The notes beneath the pieces were generated by a model. It did no database searches and had not been told where the DNA came from. It saw only the letters and a list, made by a program, of their open reading frames with translations. Below, piece by piece: positions 25,077 to 34,575 of a DNA stretch of 37,674 bases. The stretch covers positions 1 through 37,674 of the forward strand of contig JACQFF010000073.1 in assembly GCA_016200205.1 (NCBI GenBank), written 5' to 3'. Made by a program: the position numbers and the translations under genes. Position 1 is the first letter of the stretch. Each line of letters begins with the position of its first letter. The stretch comes from Planctomycetia bacterium. GTDB lineage: Bacteria; Planctomycetota; Planctomycetia; Pirellulales; PALSA-1355.

Positions 25077-26057
25077 ATGTTGTTTTTGAGTGCCGCGATC
25101 TCGTTTTCCGATCTCGTCCCGTTTGCCGTCTTCGGCCTGTTCGCCGCGGGAGCGTGGCTGCTTTTGGAAATGTTGGCTTCGCGCAATCCGCGCGCTCAAG
25201 AACGACTCGAAGAGTTGCGCTATCCGACCGCTCGCCGCCGCAACCAGGAATCGGCCGCGCCGGTCAAGAAGTCAGCCACCATGACCAAGGTGTTGTCCAA
25301 GGCCACGCCCATGGCCAGGCCGCTGCAACCGAAGTCCGTCGAGGATGTGGGCAAGTTGAAGGGCCGGCTGTCGCAAGGTGGATTTCGTAGCGAAGGATCG
25401 GTGGGTATCTTCCTGGGCCTGAAATTCATTGGGCTTCTCATCGGATTGGCTTCCAGCGGCGGAACTGCCTTGTTGACGTCCAGCTTCAGCCAATCCGCGT
25501 TGATTTATGCCGTGCTGGTTAGCGCAGGCTTTTTCTACTTGCCCGACGCGGTCGTTTGGCTGATCGCCCGGCGTCGCAAGGAGGCTATCTTCCTGAGCCT
25601 GCCGGACGTGCTCGACTTGCTCGTCGTGTGCGTGGAGGCCGGCTTGGGTTTGGACCAGGCCATGCGCAAAGTCAGCGAGGAAATGAAAAAGTCGTGTCGA
25701 GTTGTGGCCGAAGAGTTCGCGCTGTGCAACTTCCAGTTGCAGATGGGCCGCGCGCGAACCGAGGTTCTTCAAGACCTGGGCGCGCGCACTGGCGTCGATG
25801 ACTTGCGAAGTCTGGCGGCCATCTTGATCCAAGCCGACAGGTTCGGTTCGAGTATCGCGCAAGCGCTACGGGTCCAGAGCGATTCGATGCGCACGCGCCG
25901 CCGCCAATTGGCCGAGGAAAAAGCAGCCAAAACCTCGGTTAAGCTGATTTTCCCGTTGGTCATTTTCATCTTTCCGGCCGTCTTCGTCGTTCTGGTCGGA
26001 CCCGCTGCCATTACCATCGTCAATGAGATGTTCCCGATGATGGCCGGTGGTAAGTAG
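25077..26057 (+). CDS. tadC: Tad inner-membrane platform protein TadC
   Basis: A 326-residue T2SSF-domain protein, paralogous to TadB. It has an N-terminal helix (LVPFAVFGLFAAGAWLLLEML), two central helices (IFLGLKFIGLLIGLASSGGT, LIYAVLVSAGFFYLPDAVVWLI) and the F domain (LPDVLDLLVVCVEAGLGLDQAMRKVSEE, RTGVDDLRSLAAILIQADRFGSSIAQAL). A C-terminal helix pair follows. The start is the ATG at 25077, four bases after the tadB stop; the track ORF from 24987 overlaps tadB needlessly. Confidence 0.93.
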   Translation: MLFLSAAISFSDLVPFAVFGLFAAGAWLLLEMLASRNPRAQERLEELRYPTARRRNQESAAPVKKSATMTKVLSKATPMARPLQPKSVEDVGKLKGRLSQGGFRSEGSVGIFLGLKFIGLLIGLASSGGTALLTSSFSQSALIYAVLVSAGFFYLPDAVVWLIARRRKEAIFLSLPDVLDLLVVCVEAGLGLDQAMRKVSEEMKKSCRVVAEEFALCNFQLQMGRARTEVLQDLGARTGVDDLRSLAAILIQADRFGSSIAQALRVQSDSMRTRRRQLAEEKAAKTSVKLIFPLVIFIFPAVFVVLVGPAAITIVNEMFPMMAGGK

Positions 26058-26200
26058 GGTAGATTCGGAAAACCTGGAGGATTTGGTTCCTTCGTGTCAC
26101 AGTTCCGAACCGGCTCTGTCGATAGACACAGCAGAGGCGGCGTCCCGTGGGCTTTCCCACCTGCGCGCTTCACTTAACGCCACTCCATGGGAGGGAGTCG

Positions 26201-26785
26201 ATGTTTCGCTGCGGTCCTGCGATTCTGTTTTTTTGGACAATGCTGATTTCGGCAGCCCCGGCCGAAGCGCAGTGGATGACCAACTTCTGGGACGGCGTGC
26301 ATCGCCAATACCGACGCAACAGCGACTGGCCCGAGCCGTTTCTGCGGCCAGACCGGGAATCGGTGACGCTGCCGTTCGGCTTGATGGTGGCCAACGGTTG
26401 GCGACGGCAGAACCTCCTGTCGGATTACCATTTTCAAGACGACAACCTGCAACTGAATCAGGGTGGCGAGCTCAAACTGCGATTTATTTTGACGCAAATG
26501 CCGCCCCAACGGCGGACCGTCTTTGTGCAACGCGGCCCAAGCCCGGACGTGACTGCCACGCGGATCGAAATAGTGCAACGGGCCGCCGGCAGAATGCTCC
26601 CGCCGGATGCGTTTCCCGAGATCGTCGAATCCGATCTGCCCAACGACGGTTGGCCGGCTGAAGAAGTCGATTCCGTCACGAAACGGTTCAATAGCAGCCG
26701 CCCGCAGCCGCGTGTCATTAGCTCCTCGGGCGGCGGAAGCAACAGTGGAAGCGGCGGTGGAAGCAGTAGCGGTGGTTCGAGGTAG
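26201..26785 (+). CDS. Exported protein of unknown function in the Tad cluster, Ser/Gly-rich tail
   Basis: A 194-residue protein with a signal peptide (AILFFWTMLISAAPAEA). The mature part begins QWMTNFWDGVHRQYRRNSDWPEPF and contains VTLPFGLMVANGWRRQNLLSDYHFQ and ELKLRFILTQMPPQRRTVFVQRG. It looks like a small periplasmic domain with an ADFG-type loop, perhaps an OmpA-like or BON-like fold, but I do not recognise it. It ends in about 25 residues of Ser and Gly. GGGAGGGAG before ATG 26201 fixes the start. Its position between tadC and the TPR lipoprotein, on the same strand, suggests a pilus-linked envelope role. Confidence 0.8.
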   Translation: MFRCGPAILFFWTMLISAAPAEAQWMTNFWDGVHRQYRRNSDWPEPFLRPDRESVTLPFGLMVANGWRRQNLLSDYHFQDDNLQLNQGGELKLRFILTQMPPQRRTVFVQRGPSPDVTATRIEIVQRAAGRMLPPDAFPEIVESDLPNDGWPAEEVDSVTKRFNSSRPQPRVISSSGGGSNSGSGGGSSSGGSR

Positions 26786-26934
26786 TCCCCGCGCTTGTGA
26801 GCAGGGCACCAGAACGCGCTCGGCATCGTGTTTTGAACTACAAATTCAGCGTGAGGCCGGACGGCGCCAAACAAAGGCATCGTGACCGGTCGGAGTCCAA
26901 AACCATCCGAGATCGATTGAAGCGAGGACTTTCC

Positions 26935-28038
26935 GTGAGCAGCAGGCTCTTGTTTTCATTGGCCTTCGCCGCTTCCCTGTCGACGCTTTCCGGAGGGTGT
27001 GCATCGCCGACGTCGGTTCGATCCGCGACCGCTGGGCCTTCTCTATTGGAAAAGATGACCGCCAGCGTCAAAGATGGATCCAAAAGCCTCTCTGCCATGC
27101 TCTCCCCGAAGCCGGCCTGGACCCGTGTCGAGCCCGCCGAACCGGCGCACGACAAAGTCGGTCCCAACGTGTTTGTGGCAGCGGCGCAAATAAGCGAGCA
27201 GTCCGGCAATGCGGAAGCGGCCGAAGCACAATATCAAAAAGCGCTTGAAATCGACCCCAATCATTTGGGCGCGCTGCTCGGCTATGCCCGCCTGGAAGAC
27301 CGTCAGAATAATTTCGACTCGGCCGCGAAACTCTACCAGAAGGCGATGAAACGCCACCCCAAGGAAGGTTCGGTTCATAACGATTTGGGGCTCTGCTATC
27401 ACCGCCGCGGAATGCTCCCCGAGGCGGCGCTTTCCTTGCAGCAGGCCGTCGACTTACAGCCCAAGAAAAAACTGTATCGCGACAACCTGGCCACGGTGCT
27501 TGTTGAGCAGGATAAGACGCCCGAAGCGCTCAAGCAATTGATCGTGGCACACGGCGAGGCGGTAGGCAATTACAACCTGGCTTATCTTCTGGTGCAACGT
27601 CATAAGAATGCGGCCGCACTCGAGTACTTTCGCAAGGCCGCCGAAAAGGATCCGTCGCTCACGGCCGCTCAGCAGTGGGTCGCGACACTGTCATCGCCGG
27701 CGGGGAAAAATGGTTCGTTCGGAAACGGTTCGGGGCTGGCAGCCGGCCGAGGGCCCTCGCCGCTGCCGCCCGTGGCGACCAGCAACAGTGCGGCCTTTGT
27801 GGCCGCTCGCGTCGCGTCGGATCCGAACGGAACGGCGCGGTTTGCGAAGGCCGGCGGCATCGGCAACATCGCGGAAGATTCGAGCCAGCGCGTCCGGCCT
27901 CAATTTCCGACGCGCGGAGTGCAATTCCCGCAGGTCCGTCGGCCGGATGAGTCCGCCGCCGACGCGCCTGCGCCATTGCCCCAGTCGCCCATCGACGCCG
28001 CGCCCGGTGTTGGCCGCTTGCCCGCCGTGACACGGTAG
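26935..28038 (+). CDS. TPR lipoprotein, TadD-like
   Basis: A 367-residue protein. From the GTG at 26935 (GAGG about eight bases upstream) there is a signal sequence ending in a lipobox-like LSGGC, so it is probably a lipoprotein. Four or more TPR units follow from about residue 85: NAEAAEAQYQKALEIDPNHLGALLGYA, NFDSAAKLYQKAMKRHPKEGSVHNDLG, MLPEAALSLQQAVDLQPKKKLYRDNL, NAAALEYFRKAAEKDPSLTAAQQWV. TadD proteins in other Tad loci have the same plan and act in pilus assembly. The C-terminal 130 residues are low in complexity (Pro, Ala, Arg). The longer track ORF from 26797 adds a polar extension before the signal and is rejected. Confidence 0.85.
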   Translation: MSSRLLFSLAFAASLSTLSGGCASPTSVRSATAGPSLLEKMTASVKDGSKSLSAMLSPKPAWTRVEPAEPAHDKVGPNVFVAAAQISEQSGNAEAAEAQYQKALEIDPNHLGALLGYARLEDRQNNFDSAAKLYQKAMKRHPKEGSVHNDLGLCYHRRGMLPEAALSLQQAVDLQPKKKLYRDNLATVLVEQDKTPEALKQLIVAHGEAVGNYNLAYLLVQRHKNAAALEYFRKAAEKDPSLTAAQQWVATLSSPAGKNGSFGNGSGLAAGRGPSPLPPVATSNSAAFVAARVASDPNGTARFAKAGGIGNIAEDSSQRVRPQFPTRGVQFPQVRRPDESAADAPAPLPQSPIDAAPGVGRLPAVTR

Positions 28039-28104
28039 CGCGGTGTCGATCTTCGTGCGGCGCCCGCGGCCCGGCTGTCGAAGCGAGCGACCCCGGGAGG
28101 CAAA

Positions 28105-29769
28105 TTACCACGAGCGGCCGTTTTTGCGAGTTCCGCACAGACAGACTTCCAAGCCCAAGGTCTCGGCCATCGCCGCCTTGGCAAACAGCGCCTTGTCCGC
28201 CTCCGCCGCGCTGTTGGCATAAGCCACTTGGATATGATTGGCTTTGTGCCGGGCCATCATCTGATCGCGTGACACGCCGTAGGTAACCGCGTGCATGATG
28301 GGCCACTGCGGCGTCGTTGCCTGCCAGCGTCTTTGGGTTTCTTCGCTGGGAAGTTTCACCACGCCGGCGCGCCCGATATCCAGGCACAGCCGGTCTCCTT
28401 CGACGAACACGCGCGACCAGACGATTTCCCCCGGCTTGGAAATTCCCTTCAGCGTTCCGCCGCCCGAGGGAAAATACATGGGCGGTTGCCGTTCGCTGCT
28501 GGCCCCCGCCCAGCCGCCGATAAAATGGGCCGGCGGCGCCGATCCGCTAATCAACAGCACCCACACGTAATCGGAGACCGTGCCGGATCGGTCCCAGTCG
28601 CCCCAACGGACGTCGTGCAAGGTGTTTTCCACCGGCTGCTGCATAGCCTTGTGCACGCGATACGTCATCAGGCCGTCCAAGCCGGCACACTCATCGACTT
28701 CGTTGAAGTGCGGTAGCGGTTCGCCCTCGTGGAGCACCCGCTTTCCATCTCGGCTGCGCACCGGCGGGCGGTCCGCATTGTTCAAAGTGCCTTCCACGAG
28801 ATCGCTGGCCGGCAGCAGGTCCTTCAGGCCTTGCTGATATTGAATGCCGATCGTGTGGCAACCGAAATCGTCGGCGAGCCGCAGGGCGGCGATGTACATT
28901 TTACATTGTTTGTGAATCTGTTCGTCGGTCAGATGCTCGGCATGGTTCGGACCAGTGACAAACCTCATACCACGCTCTTCCATCCATGCCCGCACGGCGC
29001 GCGCCTCGTCGTCGACAACTTGTGTCGTTTCGTAATACAGGGCCGATTGGCTGAGGCGTTCCTTGTAGACGCCCGTAGGGTGCAACAGATGATCGGGGAT
29101 GATGGCGTTGAACATGCCCATGCAACCCTCGTCGAACACTCCCATGATGGCCTTTTCGCGGCGCAATTGTTCGGCCAGCGCGGCGCCGAGCCGACGTTCC
29201 TTTCCGGGCGATTGGACGTCCTTCCAACGGGTCACGTGGTCGATTTTGTGTTTGACGGTTCCCTTGTCGAGCCAGCGCTTGAGATTGCGCACAAACGACT
29301 TGTCGGTGAAATCCTCGCTCCAGAGCGTCGAGTATTTGCGGCCCGCCTTGGTCAAGGAGCCGTTCAGGTTGAGCATGCCGACCAATCCTGGCCAGGTTCC
29401 CGACCAATTGGCCACGGTAAGCACCGGGCCCTCGTGCGACACCAGCCCGCTCAGTACGTGATGCGAGTATTGCCAGACCGCTTCGGCGACGATGAGTTTG
29501 GCCTTGGGGTCGATAGAACCGAAGATTTGCATGCCTTCTTTTTGCGAGCCGATGAATCCGTGGTCTTCGGCCGGTTTGTAAGGATGAGCCCGCACGAGTT
29601 CATAACCCTCATCCGCTACCGCGCGCGTCAAAGCTCGTTCCATCTCCTGCTGGGCCGGCCAGCATTTTTGGTTGGCGCTCAGGCGCAGGTCGCCGCTGGC
29701 AACGAGCAGCACTTGATTCTTTTTGATCTTGTTGGGCTTGGACGCAGTGGGAAGCCGATATTCCGACAT
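28105..29769 (-). CDS. L-fucose/L-arabinose isomerase-family protein
   Basis: A 554-residue cytoplasmic protein related to the fucose isomerase family (COG2407 type). It has [25 protein letters not shown] near the N-terminus, [24 protein letters not shown] in the first domain, [40 protein letters not shown] in the middle and [23 protein letters not shown] later. GGAG seven bases before the ATG supports the start. It is downstream of, and on the same strand as, the PVC dehydrogenase (115-bp gap). Aldose-ketose isomerisation is inferred from the family; metal-binding residues were not assigned individually. Confidence 0.82.
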   Translation of the reverse strand: MSEYRLPTASKPNKIKKNQVLLVASGDLRLSANQKCWPAQQEMERALTRAVADEGYELVRAHPYKPAEDHGFIGSQKEGMQIFGSIDPKAKLIVAEAVWQYSHHVLSGLVSHEGPVLTVANWSGTWPGLVGMLNLNGSLTKAGRKYSTLWSEDFTDKSFVRNLKRWLDKGTVKHKIDHVTRWKDVQSPGKERRLGAALAEQLRREKAIMGVFDEGCMGMFNAIIPDHLLHPTGVYKERLSQSALYYETTQVVDDEARAVRAWMEERGMRFVTGPNHAEHLTDEQIHKQCKMYIAALRLADDFGCHTIGIQYQQGLKDLLPASDLVEGTLNNADRPPVRSRDGKRVLHEGEPLPHFNEVDECAGLDGLMTYRVHKAMQQPVENTLHDVRWGDWDRSGTVSDYVWVLLISGSAPPAHFIGGWAGASSERQPPMYFPSGGGTLKGISKPGEIVWSRVFVEGDRLCLDIGRAGVVKLPSEETQRRWQATTPQWPIMHAVTYGVSRDQMMARHKANHIQVAYANSAAEADKALFAKAAMAETLGLEVCLCGTRKNGRSW

Positions 29770-29883
29770 GCCAGAACTCCACTCAAGGTGTTGATCGTTG
29801 AAGGTTCGAAGTTGTCTGGAAGATAGCCGATCCGAAAGTCGTTCGCCCGGCGGAAAAAAATGCGGTGCGGTGCGGTCGGGACT

Positions 29884-32800
29884 CTACTCGGAGATGATCT
29901 CTACCTGGCCCCAATAGGCAGCGTCGAATTTCCCACTCTGCGTCGCGTTGAGCAATTCCAAATGGACTTTCTTGCCGGCGAGCGAAGTCAGGTCGAGCGA
30001 AATCGTTTGCCACCTGGCCGCGGCGTCCTTTGAGCCGACCAGTGCCTGGTGCAGGCGATTGCCATTGGCGTTAACCGTCAGATTCCAAGCACCTTGCGGA
30101 TCGTGGGAGACGCTCAAAACGAGTCGCGTTCGCTTGTCCTCGGGCACTTCGACGACGGCCCGCAGAATGCATGGCTCTTGGCGGCTCACGGGGCACGTTC
30201 GCAAGACGCCCTCGCGGCCGAGATGTTCCTCGACGATTGCCAGCCCCGCTTTGCCCGCTTTGGACGTGGAGAAGCCGGGGGCAAGCTGTTGCACCAATGT
30301 CGCGAATTGGGCCGGATCGTTCGTCTCTCGCGGCACGATGGGCTGCGCACCCGGCAGCTTTTTCGAGCTCGGATCGCTCGGCGGCTTGTCCAAGGTGAGC
30401 AGCGCGAATAAATCGGCCAACTCCTGAGGCTTCAGTTGCTTTTCCAACTCCTCGGGCATCAGCGAAAGATGGCTGGCTTTCATCTCCTCGACATCTTGTC
30501 GCGCGATGGTCTCCAGCTTGCCTCCTTGAGTTTTCAGGACGACTCGCTGATTGCTTTCCTCCGCCAGCAAACCAGTCAGCACTCGACCGTCGACGGTGAC
30601 TATGGTCCGCGCTTGGTAAGCGGCTCCAATGACCAGGCTCGGGTCGAATACATTCGACAGGAGCTGTTCGAACGAACTACGGCCGTTGAGCGTGATATCG
30701 GGCCCGACGTCCTGTCCCTCACCGTAAATCTTGTGGCACTGTCCGCAAACGCGATTGAAAATTGCCTGGCCGGCCTGGGCATCGCCCGGCGTGCGGCGCA
30801 AAAAAGTGCGCATCTGGGCGATCACGTCTTCGCGCTTCGGATCCCGTTCGCTGCGGATCGAGCCCCACTGGGCTCGTACTTTGGCCGCCAGCGTGGCGTT
30901 CCCGCCCAGCATCAGTTGCCGCACTTGATTGACATTCAGGGCCGTCGCGGGAATCTCCTGGCGACCGATGGCATCCAGCAATTGTTCGGCCCAAGCGGTT
31001 CGTTCCGTGAGTACCTCGATGGCCCGCGGCCGCAATTCCGGCTCGAGTTGCTGATAGCTGGTCAGAATTGCCTTTGCTACCCACGGTGCGTCCACGCGAG
31101 CCACCAGCCCGAGCGTGGCGCTACGCAACTCAACGGGAATGAATTTGGTGTCCGTCAGCAGCGGGGGCACCACCGCTTCGAGTGAAGGGTCACCGATCGC
31201 CGCCAAGGCGGCCATCGCCTGGATGCGGCGCTCGGTCGGTTGGTCGGCGGCAAGCAACAGGCTGCGGACTGCCTTAAGCGCTTGCGTGTCTTTCCAGGTG
31301 GTCGCCAGGATCGCCGCATTGAAGTAGAGCGGATCGCCCGCGGAACCGACCAGGATCTTCTGCACGATCAGTTCCAGCCGGGGCCGCAATTGAACGAGCT
31401 GCTGGGGGGTGATTTCCCGGTCTTGCAGCTTGCTCGCCAGCGCCGTCAAGCACTTTTGCATGGCGGCCGGATCGCGCCCGGATCCATCGAATAGAAAATT
31501 CATCAGCGCAACGATCGGCCCGGGGTCGCGAGTGCTGCGGCCGAGCACCCGATCGATCACGCGGGGCATCATCGTCGAAATCGCCGGCGACTTCTTGTAG
31601 TCGTCTTGGGCGACAAGCCGCAGAAATTGTTCACTCTGCTCTTCCAGCAGTGGAGAGAGATTCTGCCAAAAGATATGCGGGATGAGCTTGTCGTCGCCGC
31701 TGGCGGCCAGCACTTCCAATAAAAGCGGCAGCGGATCGAGGCCCTCGATCTTTTTGGCGGCAATAGCGACCTGTAAACGCACTTCGGGCGAAGGGTCGCG
31801 AGCCATCGACGCGATTTTCTGCCGCACTGTGGGATCGACTCGGCCAAAGTTACCCGCCGCACGGACTCCCCAAGCGCGAAAGCCGGGGTCTTGGTCGACG
31901 AGCAATGCTTGGTGGAGTTCCAACGACAGCGAGCCACTGCCGACGAGCGTCCATAAGGCATGCATCCGCGCCTTGCGTGGCGCCGCGGCCTCGCCGACGA
32001 GCCGCTCCAGTTGCGGCCGGGTTTGCCGATCGTTGCGCTCGCACAGGATTCGCTGAGCGAGATCGCGGAAGAAAACGTTGGGGCTGTACAGTCGCCGGAT
32101 TAATTGGACATCGGTCTCGGCCGCCAAATCGAAGGGTGCCGCGCGTGGGCTGTTTTCATAGCGGACGCGGTAGAGGCGGCCCTTGGAGCGATCGATGCCT
32201 TCCGCATCGCGGCGCGCGTCCTGGTAACAGTGATAGCGGTCGTACCAATCCAAAATATAGAGACAACCGTCGGGGCCCGTTTTTTGCGCGACGGGCATGA
32301 ACCAGGCGTCGTTGGCGGTCAGAAAATCGGGCGCTTCAGTGCCAAGATATGTCGAGCCGACGCGCGACAACACGTCCACATTGATGCCGTTCCCGTGGAT
32401 ATTGCCCATGTACAGCCGTTCGCGGTACGCCGGCGGATACGCATCGCTATCAAAAAAATGAATGCCGCAATAGGCCGCTTTCTGATGTTTATGCCTGACA
32501 ATCGAGCCCATCGGCGAAGTGAAGGGCGGATAAGGTCCACCTTGGCGAATGTAATAGCCCGTTTCGGCCAGGTGCCAAAGATGATCGATCACGCAGGCGC
32601 TCACGAACGCGCTGCCATCGCCGTCCCAGGCGACTCCCCACGGATTACTGGTTCCTTCGGCGAAGAGCTGAAAATCGCGCGTGCGTGGATGAATGCGAAA
32701 CAGCGCGCAGGTGAAGTCGTACTGCTTGCCCCGGTGTTCGACGTGGCTCTGGTTGAACACTCCATTGAGACCGTATAGCCATCCATCGGGCCCCCAGGTC

Positions 32801-33342
32801 AATGAGTTGGGCAATTCATGGGTGTCGTCGCGCCCGAATCCACTGACGACGACTTCTCGCTTGTCGGCTTTGCCATCGCCGTCGGTATCTTGCAAAAAGA
32901 GAATGTCGGGGGCGTTGGCCACCCAAACGCCTCCGTAGCCCACTGCGATGCCGGAGGGAATATTGAATCCCTCGGCAAAGACGGCGAACTTATCCGCTTT
33001 GCCGTCGCCATTGGTATCTTCCAGCACCTTGATGCGGTCGCGTCCGGGTCCTGGTTCGAGGCGAGGGTATTCGAGGCTCTCGGTAATCCAAATCCGGCCC
33101 CGTTCGTCGAACGTCATCGCCACGGGATTGACGATGTCGGGTTCGCTGGCCACCAACTCGACCGTGAATCCCTCGGGCAACGACATCTTCTTCATCGCCT
33201 CAGCTGGCGAAAGCGGCGGCCCTGGGGGCTTGTCTTGGGCATGGGGAATGACTTCCGCCGGCGCGGAAAAAAGGGCAGGAGTGCAAACCGCTTGCAAGAC
33301 ACAAACGGAAACGATCGTTGCGCAAATTGAGAATCGTTTCAT
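29884..33342 (-). CDS. PVC-type dehydrogenase/HEAT/cytochrome c fusion
   Basis: A 1152-residue exported protein. The signal peptide (ICATIVSVCVLQAVCTPALFSA) precedes a beta-propeller dehydrogenase-like domain (about 50-420). This contains LPEGFTVELVASEPDIVNPVAMTFDERGRIWITESL, repeated DTNGDGKADKF/DTDGDGKADKR calcium-type loops and PVAQKTGPDGCLYILDWYD. HEAT-like repeats fill about 440-830. The cytochrome c domain has CGQCH with cysteines at about 866 and 869 and probable axial Met in LSLMPEEL, and a short beta-rich domain ends the protein. This is the planctomycete membrane-bound dehydrogenase architecture. It probably oxidises a sugar or alcohol in the periplasm and passes electrons to the haem; the substrate is unknown. 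The start at 33342 is chosen because the signal peptide begins there. Confidence 0.9.
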   Translation of the reverse strand: MKRFSICATIVSVCVLQAVCTPALFSAPAEVIPHAQDKPPGPPLSPAEAMKKMSLPEGFTVELVASEPDIVNPVAMTFDERGRIWITESLEYPRLEPGPGRDRIKVLEDTNGDGKADKFAVFAEGFNIPSGIAVGYGGVWVANAPDILFLQDTDGDGKADKREVVVSGFGRDDTHELPNSLTWGPDGWLYGLNGVFNQSHVEHRGKQYDFTCALFRIHPRTRDFQLFAEGTSNPWGVAWDGDGSAFVSACVIDHLWHLAETGYYIRQGGPYPPFTSPMGSIVRHKHQKAAYCGIHFFDSDAYPPAYRERLYMGNIHGNGINVDVLSRVGSTYLGTEAPDFLTANDAWFMPVAQKTGPDGCLYILDWYDRYHCYQDARRDAEGIDRSKGRLYRVRYENSPRAAPFDLAAETDVQLIRRLYSPNVFFRDLAQRILCERNDRQTRPQLERLVGEAAAPRKARMHALWTLVGSGSLSLELHQALLVDQDPGFRAWGVRAAGNFGRVDPTVRQKIASMARDPSPEVRLQVAIAAKKIEGLDPLPLLLEVLAASGDDKLIPHIFWQNLSPLLEEQSEQFLRLVAQDDYKKSPAISTMMPRVIDRVLGRSTRDPGPIVALMNFLFDGSGRDPAAMQKCLTALASKLQDREITPQQLVQLRPRLELIVQKILVGSAGDPLYFNAAILATTWKDTQALKAVRSLLLAADQPTERRIQAMAALAAIGDPSLEAVVPPLLTDTKFIPVELRSATLGLVARVDAPWVAKAILTSYQQLEPELRPRAIEVLTERTAWAEQLLDAIGRQEIPATALNVNQVRQLMLGGNATLAAKVRAQWGSIRSERDPKREDVIAQMRTFLRRTPGDAQAGQAIFNRVCGQCHKIYGEGQDVGPDITLNGRSSFEQLLSNVFDPSLVIGAAYQARTIVTVDGRVLTGLLAEESNQRVVLKTQGGKLETIARQDVEEMKASHLSLMPEELEKQLKPQELADLFALLTLDKPPSDPSSKKLPGAQPIVPRETNDPAQFATLVQQLAPGFSTSKAGKAGLAIVEEHLGREGVLRTCPVSRQEPCILRAVVEVPEDKRTRLVLSVSHDPQGAWNLTVNANGNRLHQALVGSKDAAARWQTISLDLTSLAGKKVHLELLNATQSGKFDAAYWGQVEIISE

Positions 33343-33544
33343 GGACCTGCCTGGGGGCCATCGAACATGGGCTGAGAACCGCGCTCTTGCCGGCTTAAAA
33401 TGCTGATTATGGGCAGTCGCCGGCCCGCTCGCAACCGGCCCAGCCCGCAATCACCAACCGTCAGACTCGCTTGACACATCCTGCGCGGGGCGAGCAGAAT
33501 TGAGTTGGGCATCTTTTTCTCTTTTGGGAATTGACGGACCGAAC

Positions 33545-34372
33545 ATGCAATCTACGCCATCGAACCGTTCCGGGCCGGCGCTCGTCGCTTGGGCCTGTTT
33601 TTTTGTTGCCGTTGCCGGCTGCGGCACGGCGGATTACGAATCCCTGTTGAATAGGCAGCTTAACGACATTCGGGCTGGCGCACCCTTTCGAACGTTGTTT
33701 GGGCCGACCGAACTGTCCGACACGCCCATTAAAATCCGGGTGCCGATGGCTTTCAAACACTCCTACATGGAAAACAGCTCGCATCCCGACGACGGCGCAA
33801 AAATCAGTCCCGATCGTGTTCAGCCGCCGTTTTTGCCGTTGCCGGGGTTCAAGTTGTGCTACGAGAGCCAAGTGGAGAACGTCGAGGGTCGGCCGCCGTT
33901 TTATTGTTACCTGGCCGCTATTCCCTCCAAGCCGGGCGATGCCCAAAAGCTGGCGGCCGATTTGCAAGCCAAGCTGAAGGCGAAATTCAATGACACTCCG
34001 GATGCCTGGGAAGAATTGGACGCCAATACTCCCCAAAACAAGGGGCTGCCCTGGAAGAAGATTCGCGTTACGGGCGAGCAGCCATTCCGAGTGACAGACG
34101 TCATGGGGATCGTTTCCAAGAATCTGCCCGGCGTCTTTGAACTATGGATGCACGACGCTCAGGACTACATCGTCCTGGTTGGCTGGCGTGCGCCCTCGTC
34201 GATCGAAGGTCCTGCGAGCGCTCAGCCTCCTCCGTCGATGTCGCCTACCGGCGTAATGACTTCGGCCGCGCAAGATGTCAGGCCCGATTTTTCGACGATG
34301 CCCGCCTTGACCGCCGGCACGCTTACGATCGAACAACCCGCCGGATCGCCGCCTGCGGAGGGCAATGGATGA
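33545..34372 (+). CDS. Lipoprotein of unknown function
   Basis: A 275-residue protein with a lipobox (VAWACFFVAVAGC, cysteine 26) after a short basic N-terminus. The mature part has IRVPMAFKHSYMENSS, FLPLPGFKLCYESQVENVEGRPPFYCYLAAI and GLPWKKIRVTGEQPFRV, with no domain I can name. The C-terminal 60 residues are Pro/Ser/Thr-rich. It is divergent from the dehydrogenase. The start at 33545 places the lipobox correctly; the track start at 33500 adds an unlikely extension. Confidence 0.82.
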   Translation: MQSTPSNRSGPALVAWACFFVAVAGCGTADYESLLNRQLNDIRAGAPFRTLFGPTELSDTPIKIRVPMAFKHSYMENSSHPDDGAKISPDRVQPPFLPLPGFKLCYESQVENVEGRPPFYCYLAAIPSKPGDAQKLAADLQAKLKAKFNDTPDAWEELDANTPQNKGLPWKKIRVTGEQPFRVTDVMGIVSKNLPGVFELWMHDAQDYIVLVGWRAPSSIEGPASAQPPPSMSPTGVMTSAAQDVRPDFSTMPALTAGTLTIEQPAGSPPAEGNG

Positions 34373-34575
34373 GGTCTCTCTGATCTCTCCGCGAGGATGA
34401 ATCGCACGGAAAATGGAATCTGCCCCTCGCGAGCGACGCGGTTAATATAGACTGACGAGGTTGCGACCCGCTACGCGGTTGGGTAGACTCTTGGGCAATC
34501 CTCGGAACTGATGCAAACCTCGCTTGCCGCGGCGAGTCCTGCCCTCGAAACCGACCTGCCAAAAAGGAGCTGTCG

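Noticed and set aside
28729-29826. 365-codon plus-strand ORF
   Set aside because: Antisense shadow of the fucose-isomerase-family gene.
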